Part shown: positions 1-5,167 of the stretch, piece by piece | How the letters are laid out: each line of letters opens with the position of its first letter | How positions within the stretch are numbered: position 1 is the stretch's first letter | Assembly (NCBI GenBank): GCA_036503065.1 | Contig: DASXXM010000465.1 | Location: 1-7,566, forward strand | Length of the DNA: 7,566 nucleotides | Origin: DATEPR01 sp036503065 | Lineage (GTDB): Bacteria; Actinomycetota; Actinomycetes; Mycobacteriales; Pseudonocardiaceae | Direction of reading: 5' to 3' | The notes under the pieces: generated by a model | The model's database searches: none | What the model was told of the DNA's origin: nothing | The model's input: the letters and a program-made list of their open reading frames with translations, nothing else | Program-made: the position numbers and the translations under genes

Positions 1-1083
1 CTGCTCGCTCACGCCGTACAGCACGGCCTTCTGCACCTTCGCCGGCAGCCGGCGCCACGGCGTGTCCATCCGGAAGCCGATGGTCTCGGCGAGCGAGGCC
101 AACAGCCGTTGGAAGTACTCGGCGGTCTGGCCGCCGTTCCAGGGTGCGATCGCGCCGTCGGCCAGGGACAGCTCGTCGTCCGGGACGATCAGGTCCGGGT
201 CGACCTCCATCCGCACGCCGATGCCGGTGCACTCCGGGCACGCGCCGTAGGGCGAGTTGAACGAGAACGACCTGGGCTCCAGGTCGGTGATGGTCAGCGG
301 ATCGCCGTTCGGGCAGGCCAGGTTCTCGGAGAAGGTGCGTTCGCGTTCCGCGGACCCCTCCGGCTCGTCCACGAACTCGATCGTCAGCAGGCCGTCGGCC
401 AGCCGCAGCGCGGTCTCCACCGAGTCGGTGAGGCGCTGCTTCGCGGACTTCTTCACCGCGAGCCGGTCGATCACGACGTCGATGTCGTGCTTCTCCTGCT
501 TCTTCAGCTTCGGCGGGTCGGTGAGCTGGTGCACCGTGCCGTCTATCCGTGCCCGCGCGTAGCCCTGGGACTGGAGCTGCTCGAACAGGTCGACGTACTC
601 ACCCTTGCGGCCGCGCACGACCGGCGCGAGTACCTGGAACCGGGTGCCTTCGCCCATGGCGAGCACCTGGTCCACGATCTGCTGCGGAGTCTGCTTGCTG
701 ATCAGCTCGCCGCAGGTCGGGCAGTGTGGCTTGCCGGCGCGGGCGTAGAGCAGCCGCAGGTAGTCGTAGACCTCGGTGATGGTGCCGACCGTGGACCGCG
801 GGTTGCGGTTGGTCGACTTCTGGTCGATGGACACGGCGGGCGACAGGCCCTCGATGAAGTCGACGTCCGGCTTGTCCATCTGGCCGAGAAACTGCCGGGC
901 ATACGCGGACAGCGACTCGACGTAACGGCGCTGGCCCTCGGCGAAGATCGTGTCGAACGCCAGGCTGGACTTGCCGGAACCGGACAGGCCGGTGAACACG
1001 ATCAGGCTGTCCCTTGGCAGGTCGATGCTGACGCCGCGCAGGTTGTGCTCGCGAGCGCCGTGCACGACGAGTCGGTCGGCCAC
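1..1083 (-). CDS. uvrA: UvrA, excinuclease ABC subunit A (N-terminal part, truncated by window edge)
   Basis: UvrA is the DNA-damage sensor ATPase of nucleotide excision repair; it loads UvrB at lesions. The 361 codons visible are the N-terminal third or so of a protein usually near 950 residues; the rest lies left of base 1. The minus-strand translation shows the first Walker A motif GLSGSGKSS (residues 32-40), then EGQRRYVESLSAYARQFLGQ, the STVGTITEVYDYLRLL segment, and a CPTCG-containing stretch leading into the UvrB-binding region. The first zinc module follows, with C257, C282 and C285. Start: GTG at 1083-1081, with a GAAGGG ribosome-binding site at 1095-1090 and a 6-nt spacer; the next in-frame ATG (near residue 71) would delete the Walker A motif. 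Oddity: where other actinobacterial UvrA, as I recall them, read CPN-x-H, this one reads CPNGD, with D261 in place of His. Family assignment is essentially certain. Confidence 0.97.
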   Translation of the reverse strand, partial: MADRLVVHGAREHNLRGVSIDLPRDSLIVFTGLSGSGKSSLAFDTIFAEGQRRYVESLSAYARQFLGQMDKPDVDFIEGLSPAVSIDQKSTNRNPRSTVGTITEVYDYLRLLYARAGKPHCPTCGELISKQTPQQIVDQVLAMGEGTRFQVLAPVVRGRKGEYVDLFEQLQSQGYARARIDGTVHQLTDPPKLKKQEKHDIDVVIDRLAVKKSAKQRLTDSVETALRLADGLLTIEFVDEPEGSAERERTFSENLACPNGDPLTITDLEPRSFSFNSPYGACPECTGIGVRMEVDPDLIVPDDELSLADGAIAPWNGGQTAEYFQRLLASLAETIGFRMDTPWRRLPAKVQKAVLYGVSEQ

Positions 1084-1127
1084 AGTGGTCCCTTCGACTG
1101 CGGGGTGGTCGGCCGTCCCCAACGGGC

Positions 1128-1145
1128 GTCGCGCGATCGCGCGAC
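1128..1145. promoter_or_regulatory. 18-bp perfect palindrome in the uvrA leader
   Basis: GTCGCGCGATCGCGCGAC equals its own reverse complement over all 18 bases. It lies 45 nt upstream of the uvrA GTG start and just downstream of the possible uvrA -10 box, where a repressor or a roadblock could act. It could instead be a chance product of CG-rich sequence, as its core is CGCG/GCGC alternation. No protein is assigned. Confidence 0.45.
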
Positions 1146-1158
1146 CCGGCCGACATCC

Positions 1159-1164
1159 ATGCTA
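1159..1164 (-). promoter_or_regulatory. possible -10 box for uvrA
   Basis: On the minus strand the hexamer TAGCAT fits the actinobacterial TANNNT -10 pattern. It would place the transcript start near 1152 and give uvrA a leader of about 70 nt. No convincing -35 hexamer lies 16-19 nt upstream; TTGTCG (1181-1176) is only 11 nt away. I see no LexA-type GAAC-N4-GTTC box nearby. Assignment is tentative. Confidence 0.3.
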
Positions 1165-1186
1165 GGTGCACCCACCGACAAAATCT

Positions 1187-1221
1187 CGGGGCCGCCTGAA
1201 CCGGCCCGCGGCCCGGTTTCG
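1187..1221. repeat. 35-nt element related to the terminator at 2849-2883; terminator-like hairpin
   Basis: This stretch aligns without gaps to 2849-2883 at 29 of 35 positions: the first 13 bases (CGGGGCCGCCTGA) are identical and the last 14 differ once. The mismatches cluster in the centre. The long perfect stem of the downstream copy is therefore replaced by a shorter GGGCCGC/GCGGCCC stem (1189-1195 with 1208-1214) around a 12-nt loop. GTTTCG follows on the plus strand and ATTTTGT on the minus strand. It sits between two divergent genes, where a normal gene-end terminator is not expected. Confidence 0.5.
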
Positions 1222-1342
1222 CTTATTCGGCCCTACCGGGGGGTACCCAACGAGCCTACGCTGGGTTTACCGCCTGATCATGCCGCCGTCCCGGCGGCCT
1301 TCGCTTTTGTGCCAGTCCACACCACCGCTCATGGGAGCCGCA

Positions 1343-2128
1343 GTGCCAGCCTTGCGATCCGAGCCGTTGCAGCAGCAGTCCGAACGTTTCGAACAGTCCG
1401 ATGCGCGCTTCGCGCGCGACGGACTCGTCGCGGTCAGACGGGCCAGCGCCGCGCTGCACGAGATCGTCGGCACGATGACCGAGGCGACCATGCACGGACC
1501 GAGCGGGCTGACCGGTTGGACCAGAGGACACGTGGTCAGCCATCTCGCCCGCAACGCCGACGGGCTGCTGAACCTGCTGATCTGGGCACGCACCGGCATC
1601 GAGCACCCGATGTACGCGAGTCACGCGGACCGGGACGCGGACATCGAGGAGGGCGCGCACCGGTTGGCGCGGGTCCAGCAGGAGGACCTGTGGGCCGCGC
1701 ACCAGCGGTTCTGCCAGGCTGCCGACAGGCTGTCGACGGCCGACTGGGCGGCCAACGTGACCGACCGGCAGGGCAGGCCACTCGCGGCGTCGCTGGTGCC
1801 GTGGATGCGGCTGACGGAGGTGCTCGTGCACCTGGTGGACCTCGACCTCGGCGCCGACTTCGAGCGGGTCGCCGAGTTGGTCGGCCCGCAGGCGGAGCCC
1901 TTCATCGACTACGTGGTCACCCGGTACGACGATCGCGTGGACGTGCCGGCCGTCCGGCTGTCCGTCGAGTTGCCGGGCGGCGACGAGCGGATCTGGACGC
2001 TCGGCCACGGCGACGATGCCAGTGACGTGCACGGACCGGTCGCGGCCGCGTCGGCGTGGCTGACCGGCCGGGACGTGCCCGCGGGCGGACTGGTCGGGGA
2101 CGTGCCGAGGTTGCCGCCGTGGCTGTAG
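1343..2128 (+). CDS. maleylpyruvate isomerase family mycothiol-dependent enzyme (MDMPI/DinB-like fold)
   Basis: The protein (261 residues) belongs to the actinobacterial family named after the zinc- and mycothiol-dependent maleylpyruvate isomerase. Members also include thiol S-transferase-like proteins of unknown substrate. Support is the N-terminal block LTGWTRGHVVSHLARNADGL (residues 56-75) and the later block MRLTEVLVHLVDLDLG. The probable metal ligands are H67 (or H63), E159 and H163; the E-x3-H spacing and the distance from H67 match the His/Glu/His site known in Corynebacterium glutamicum. Start: GTG at 1343 with GGGAG five nt upstream. In-frame ATGs at 1331, 1280 and 1166 are possible, but the added residues look non-coding (Pro/Arg/Ser-rich). 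The stop is about 25 nt before the metallo-hydrolase gene, so the two may be co-transcribed. Family is secure; the substrate is unknown, and maleylpyruvate itself is unlikely to be inferable from sequence. Confidence 0.88.
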   Translation: MPALRSEPLQQQSERFEQSDARFARDGLVAVRRASAALHEIVGTMTEATMHGPSGLTGWTRGHVVSHLARNADGLLNLLIWARTGIEHPMYASHADRDADIEEGAHRLARVQQEDLWAAHQRFCQAADRLSTADWAANVTDRQGRPLAASLVPWMRLTEVLVHLVDLDLGADFERVAELVGPQAEPFIDYVVTRYDDRVDVPAVRLSVELPGGDERIWTLGHGDDASDVHGPVAAASAWLTGRDVPAGGLVGDVPRLPPWL

Positions 2129-2139
2129 GGCCGTCGCAG

Positions 2140-2145
2140 TAGGCT
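2140..2145 (+). promoter_or_regulatory. candidate -10 box giving a leaderless or near-leaderless metallo-hydrolase mRNA
   Basis: TAGGCT ends 8 nt before the GTG at 2154, the usual distance from an actinobacterial -10 box to the transcript start. If used, the GTG at 2148 would be too close to be transcribed, so 2154 would be the true start. No good -35 is present: TTGCCG at 2111-2116 is 23 nt away. Read-through from the upstream gene is also likely. Confidence 0.45.
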
Positions 2146-2153
2146 CGGTGCTC

Positions 2154-2831
2154 GTGGACGTCGTCGAGGAGTACACCGGCCATGTCGAGCCCGCCGGCAA
2201 GCCCGCCCGCCGCACGCTGGACGCGCTGAGCATCACCAAGATGTCCGTCGGCCCGATGGACAACAACGCCTACCTGCTGGTCTGCGCGATGACCAACGAG
2301 GCGCTGCTCATCGACGCGGCCAACGACGCGGAGCGCCTGTCGGACCTGATCGGCGCAGGCCCCGGCCGGCCGACGCTGCGCACCATCGTGACCACCCACC
2401 AGCACGCCGACCACTGGCAGGCGCTGGGCGCCACGGCCGGCGCGTTCGGCGCGAACACGGTGGCCCACGCGGCCGACGCCGCCCCGCTGCCGGTGCCGCC
2501 GGACGTACTCGTCGACCAGGGCGACGTGATCCACGTCGGCGAGTGCGCACTGGAGATCATCCACCTGCGCGGCCACACACCCGGCTCGATCGCCCTGCTG
2601 TACCGCGACCCGGCCGGCCACCCGCACCTGTTCACCGGCGACAGCCTGTTCCCGGGGGGTCCTGGGCGGACGACAAGCCAGGAGAACTTCACCAGCCTGC
2701 TCGGTGACCTGGAGACCAGGGTCTTCGGCGACCTGCCCGACGATACGTGGTTCTACCCAGGACACGGGGACGACTCCACGATCGGGGCGGAGCGGCCGAA
2801 GCTCGGCGAGTGGCGCGAGCGCGGTTGGTGA
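2154..2831 (+). CDS. MBL-fold metallo-hydrolase, glyoxalase II-like
   Basis: This 225-residue protein carries the complete dinuclear metal site of the metallo-beta-lactamase superfamily. The ligands are HQHADH (H82, H84, D86, H87), H141 in LRGHTPGS, D163 in FTGDSLFPGG and H204 in FYPGHGDD. The order and spacing are those of glyoxalase II-type thioester hydrolases; the length suits a single-domain family member lacking the extra C-terminal domain of classical glyoxalase II. The N-terminal SVGPMDNNAYLL block and the C-terminal PGHGDDSTIGAERP block resemble the metallo-hydrolase found next to uvrA in other actinobacteria (Rv1637c beside uvrA in M. tuberculosis). Starts at GTG 2154 or GTG 2148 are both possible; 2154 fits the -10 box and AGG spacing better. 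No signal peptide, so cytoplasmic. Beside a mycothiol-dependent enzyme, hydrolysis of a mycothiol thioester is plausible but inferred. A strong terminator follows after 15 nt. Confidence 0.92.
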   Translation: MDVVEEYTGHVEPAGKPARRTLDALSITKMSVGPMDNNAYLLVCAMTNEALLIDAANDAERLSDLIGAGPGRPTLRTIVTTHQHADHWQALGATAGAFGANTVAHAADAAPLPVPPDVLVDQGDVIHVGECALEIIHLRGHTPGSIALLYRDPAGHPHLFTGDSLFPGGPGRTTSQENFTSLLGDLETRVFGDLPDDTWFYPGHGDDSTIGAERPKLGEWRERGW

Positions 2832-2846
2832 ACCGAGAACTTCCCG

Positions 2847-2880
2847 AACGGGGCCGCCTGAGCCCTCAGGCGGCCCCGTT
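2847..2880 (+). terminator. intrinsic terminator after the metallo-hydrolase gene
   Basis: The arms AACGGGGCCGCCTGA (2847-2861) and TCAGGCGGCCCCGTT (2866-2880) pair perfectly over 15 bp around a GCCC tetraloop, followed by TCGTTG. The stem is very strong and GC-rich, with only a poor T tract, as is common in actinomycetes. It begins 15 nt after the stop at 2831. Because its outer pairs are AA/TT it could also work in the reverse direction. Confidence 0.9.
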
Positions 2881-2963
2881 TCGTTGTAGCGCAGCGGAAA
2901 CGTCCCGGTAAGCCGCTGGCATCGATCTGGCCGACCGGCAGCGGGGAGTGGGGGCGCGTTGCC

Positions 2964-2969
2964 TATGCT
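2964..2969 (+). promoter_or_regulatory. -10 box of a probable leaderless promoter
   Basis: TATGCT is followed by exactly 6 nt (GCCGCG) and then the GTG start at 2976. The predicted transcript start therefore coincides with the first base of the start codon. There is no Shine-Dalgarno-like purine run in the six bases between box and start. A -35 element is not evident. This pattern is typical of actinobacterial leaderless genes. Confidence 0.65.
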
Positions 2970-2975
2970 GCCGCG

Positions 2976-4274
2976 GTGCCTGTATCGCGGAAACGGAAGA
3001 AGAAGCCCGGCAAGTCCGGTCGGTCCCGGGTGGATCGGCCCACATCCGGCGCGAGTCCGGGAGAGCATGATGGCCGGGAACTCGCGGCTGCCCTGCGGGG
3101 CCTGACTGCCCACCGAGACCGGACGGACGCACAGCGGACGACGCTGGCCGGCGCGGCGGCAACGGATCTGGTCGCGGATCTCGTGGCGGCCGTGACGAAT
3201 CAGCCGGACATGATCGTCGAGGACGCGCTGTGCCTGCGGCTGGGAACCGTGTTGGCCGAGGCCGAACAGTCCCCGCTGAATGACCGGCCAGGCCCGCACG
3301 ACCTGGCCGAGGCCCTGGTGACGGCCGCCGCGGCAGCCGTGGCGGCGGCTGTTGACAAGACCGCCCCATGGCGGGTGCTCACCGCGGTGGCCGGGATTCT
3401 GCCGTATCCGAACAGCGAGGCCGCGGACGACGCGATCGCGCGGCTGCGGAACACGGCGGGCGGGCACGCGTCGCCCACGTCGCCAGGTCCGGTGTTGACC
3501 GGGCCGGTGTTGTGGACCCGCGACCGGTACGGCAGCCGGTTCGCCGTCACCGCGCCGATCACCACGGCGGAAGCGCCGATGCGCTGGTACCTGTGGGACA
3601 TCGATGCCTGCGGGCACCAGGCGTTCACTGTGGACAGTGGCTTCCACGGCACGTCGGCGGCGGCGTTGGCCAGGTGGCAGGCCGGGGTCGGCCCGATCGC
3701 CGCGGCGGGCACCGAACTGACCGCGGTGGACGACCCGTCGCTGCTGGCGCAGTTGCTGCCCGCCGAGCTGGGATTCATGCGGGTCGGCGGGGAGAACGAG
3801 GCGCAGTTGGCCGAGTACCACCGCAGCAGGCGGTTGGCAGAAACCGTGCAGCAGGCGATGTCATCGCCGGGAACCGACTCCGACGACGGTCTGGACGCGG
3901 TCGCCGCCGTGGCCGAGTTCACGACCTGGCTGCGCGCCCGTGACACCGACCGGCAGGAACTGCCCGCGGATCTGGACGAACTTGCCACCGAACTGGCCGA
4001 CTCCTGGAGCATCAACGACATCGGCCCGGTGTTCGCGACCTGTTCCCCACACCGGGTCGCCCTGTCCGTGCTGCACATGAGGGACTTCTACCGCGACGAC
4101 TTCGCCGACCAACTGCTGGCCCTGCTGCCCGACTGGACCCGCTGGCTGGCCGCACGCAACGCCACCCCACCCGACCTGGCCGACCGCTGCCTGCCCTACG
4201 CCAACGGCGAACCGTACCCACAGATCCACGCGGACCGGACCGGGCCCGACTACCTCGCCCGCGTCATCGAATAG
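2976..4274 (+). CDS. hypothetical protein, 432 residues, basic N-terminal tail
   Basis: I do not recognise a named family. Third-position G/C bias runs through the whole frame, so it is clearly coding. The protein opens with a strongly basic tail (SRKRKKKPGKSGRSR, residues 4-18) and a disordered-looking Ser/Pro/Gly linker. Next comes an alanine-rich, probably helical region (about residues 35-155) that includes an AAAAAVAAAV run. A likely beta-rich middle has a TRDRYGSRFAV block and RWYLWDIDACGHQAF (about 170-250). A helical, acidic C-terminal half contains WSINDIGPVF, CSPHRVALSVLHMRDFY and LLPDWTRWLAARN. There is no signal peptide, no membrane helix and no obvious catalytic motif. The basic tail could bind nucleic acid, but that is a guess. 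Start is GTG 2976 because of the abutting -10 box. It is flanked by a strong terminator upstream and a separate ribosome-binding site for the next gene, so it is probably monocistronic. Confidence 0.85.
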   Translation: MPVSRKRKKKPGKSGRSRVDRPTSGASPGEHDGRELAAALRGLTAHRDRTDAQRTTLAGAAATDLVADLVAAVTNQPDMIVEDALCLRLGTVLAEAEQSPLNDRPGPHDLAEALVTAAAAAVAAAVDKTAPWRVLTAVAGILPYPNSEAADDAIARLRNTAGGHASPTSPGPVLTGPVLWTRDRYGSRFAVTAPITTAEAPMRWYLWDIDACGHQAFTVDSGFHGTSAAALARWQAGVGPIAAAGTELTAVDDPSLLAQLLPAELGFMRVGGENEAQLAEYHRSRRLAETVQQAMSSPGTDSDDGLDAVAAVAEFTTWLRARDTDRQELPADLDELATELADSWSINDIGPVFATCSPHRVALSVLHMRDFYRDDFADQLLALLPDWTRWLAARNATPPDLADRCLPYANGEPYPQIHADRTGPDYLARVIE

Positions 4275-4316
4275 GCCCAAGCTGTTGGTGGCGGGATACG
4301 ACGTGGCCCACCGTTC

Positions 4317-4325
4317 GAGGGAGGA
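4317..4325 (+). promoter_or_regulatory. strong ribosome-binding site of the IclR gene
   Basis: GAGGGAGGA lies 9 nt before the ATG at 4335 and is the best Shine-Dalgarno sequence in the window. It fixes the start. The 60-nt gap after the preceding stop (4275-4334) holds no terminator and no -10/-35 pair that I can defend. Confidence 0.75.
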
Positions 4326-4334
4326 CGAGCAGCC

Positions 4335-5099
4335 ATGTCCCGGAGAGGTCGGCCGGCCGGTCCCACCGGTCCGGTGATCGGTCGTGCCCTGCGGCTGCTG
4401 GACGCATTCGGGCCAGGGCACCGGGAGCTGAGCCTCAGTGAGATCGCCCGGCGCGCCGACCTACCGCTGTCGACCGCGCACCGGCTGACCCACGAGCTGT
4501 GCGAGGGGGGCATGGTCGAGCGCGGTGCCGACGGGCTGTACCGGATCGGGTTGCGGCTGTGGGAACTCGGCTCGCTCGCGCCGCGCGGTCCCGTGCTGCG
4601 CGAGGCGGCCCTGCCGTTCCTCGAGGACCTCTCCCAGATCACGCGGGAGAACGTGCAGCTCGCGGTGCGCGAGGGCACGGAAGTCGTGTTCGTCGAGCGG
4701 ATCGCCGGTTCCGGGGCGGTGCCGGTGCTGACCCGGGTTGGTGGCCGGTTCGCGCTCACCGCCACCGGTGTCGGTCTCGTCCTGCTCGCGCACGCGCCCG
4801 CTGACGTGCAGGAGGAGGTGTTGGGCGGCCGGATCCAGCGCTTCACCGCCAAGACGGTGACCGAGCGGGCCCGATTGCGCCGGATGCTCGCCGATGTCCG
4901 GTCGAGCGGGTTCGCCGTCAGCGACCGACAGGTCACGATGGACGCACTGTCGGTCGCGGCGCCGATCCACGACCGGCACGGCCACGTGGTGGCGGCCGTG
5001 TCCCTGGTGGTCCGCCACGGCAGCAGCACACCTCGGGCGCTGGCCCGGCTGGTGCGGACCAGCGCCCGCGCCATCTCCCGCGCGCTGAGCAGCCCATAG
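4335..5099 (+). CDS. IclR-family transcriptional regulator
   Basis: The 254-residue length is typical of the family. The N-terminal winged helix-turn-helix spans about residues 14-72: VIGRALRLLDAF, then LSLSEIARRADLPLSTAHRL as helices 2-3, with recognition-helix residues near S46-L51, and the wing ending in DGLYRIG. The remainder is the IclR effector-binding domain, with LGSLAPRGPVLREAALPFLEDL, the ENVQLAVREGTEVVFVERI strand-helix block, GGRFALTATGVGLVLLA, and the closing DRQVTMDALSVAAPI block followed by VVAAVSLV. IclR proteins usually bind an aromatic acid or other small metabolite and act as local repressors or activators. This gene sits 68 nt upstream of, and co-directional with, a Rieske oxygenase/reductase pair, so it is probably their specific regulator. 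The intervening palindrome is the likely operator. Effector and sign of control cannot be read from the sequence. Confidence 0.94.
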   Translation: MSRRGRPAGPTGPVIGRALRLLDAFGPGHRELSLSEIARRADLPLSTAHRLTHELCEGGMVERGADGLYRIGLRLWELGSLAPRGPVLREAALPFLEDLSQITRENVQLAVREGTEVVFVERIAGSGAVPVLTRVGGRFALTATGVGLVLLAHAPADVQEEVLGGRIQRFTAKTVTERARLRRMLADVRSSGFAVSDRQVTMDALSVAAPIHDRHGHVVAAVSLVVRHGSSTPRALARLVRTSARAISRALSSP

Positions 5100-5101
5100 C
5101 C

Positions 5102-5136
5102 GCGAAGTCTTCCATTTTCCGGAAACGCTGCTTCGC
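5102..5136. promoter_or_regulatory. nested palindrome, candidate IclR operator
   Basis: The core TTTCCGGAAA (5116-5125) is a perfect 10-bp palindrome. Around it lie GCGAAG (5102-5107) and its reverse complement CTTCGC (5131-5136). The centres of core and outer arms differ by about 1.5 bp. The site is local AT enrichment in a GC-rich region and lies between the regulator and the oxygenase, just upstream of a possible promoter. The TTCC...GGAA symmetry resembles operators bound by IclR-type dimers. A weak terminator after the regulator is the alternative, but there is no T tract. Confidence 0.55.
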
Positions 5137-5160
5137 CCGCCGGGTGCCTGGCGTCAGGCT
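5132..5160 (+). promoter_or_regulatory. possible promoter and start-proximal hairpin for the oxygenase operon
   Basis: TTCGCC (5132-5137) and CAGGCT (5155-5160) are separated by 17 nt, and the second ends 7 nt before the ATG at 5168. This matches the near-leaderless arrangement seen twice elsewhere in the window. GCCTG-GCGT-CAGGC (5146-5159) is also a 5-bp inverted repeat covering the only AGG available as a ribosome-binding site. The hexamers are weak matches, so confidence is low. Confidence 0.35.
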
Positions 5161-5167
5161 GTGGTGC

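Noticed and set aside
599..1171. Minus-strand frame of 190 codons starting at 1171
   Set aside because: It overlaps uvrA in another frame and reads as Arg/Pro/His-rich noise; the uvrA frame carries the Walker A and zinc motifs.
1241..1262. GGGTACCC palindrome and TACGCT as promoter of the isomerase-family gene
   Set aside because: The hexamer fits a -10 box but has no -35 partner, and the leader to GTG 1343 would be about 74 nt; too weak to annotate.
1166..1342. N-terminal extension of the isomerase-family protein from ATG 1166
   Set aside because: The extra 59 residues are Pro/Arg/Ser-rich, cross the hairpin element and promoter region, and precede a good ribosome-binding site for GTG 1343.
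109..2025. Long plus-strand open frame (638 codons) across the uvrA region and into the next gene
   Set aside because: Antisense and out-of-frame shadow of uvrA and of the isomerase-family gene; its translation is low-complexity Arg/Gly/Val with no family resemblance.
1917..3821. Minus-strand open frame of 634 codons
   Set aside because: It runs opposite three well-supported genes or spacers and through the perfect terminator; no recognisable motif.
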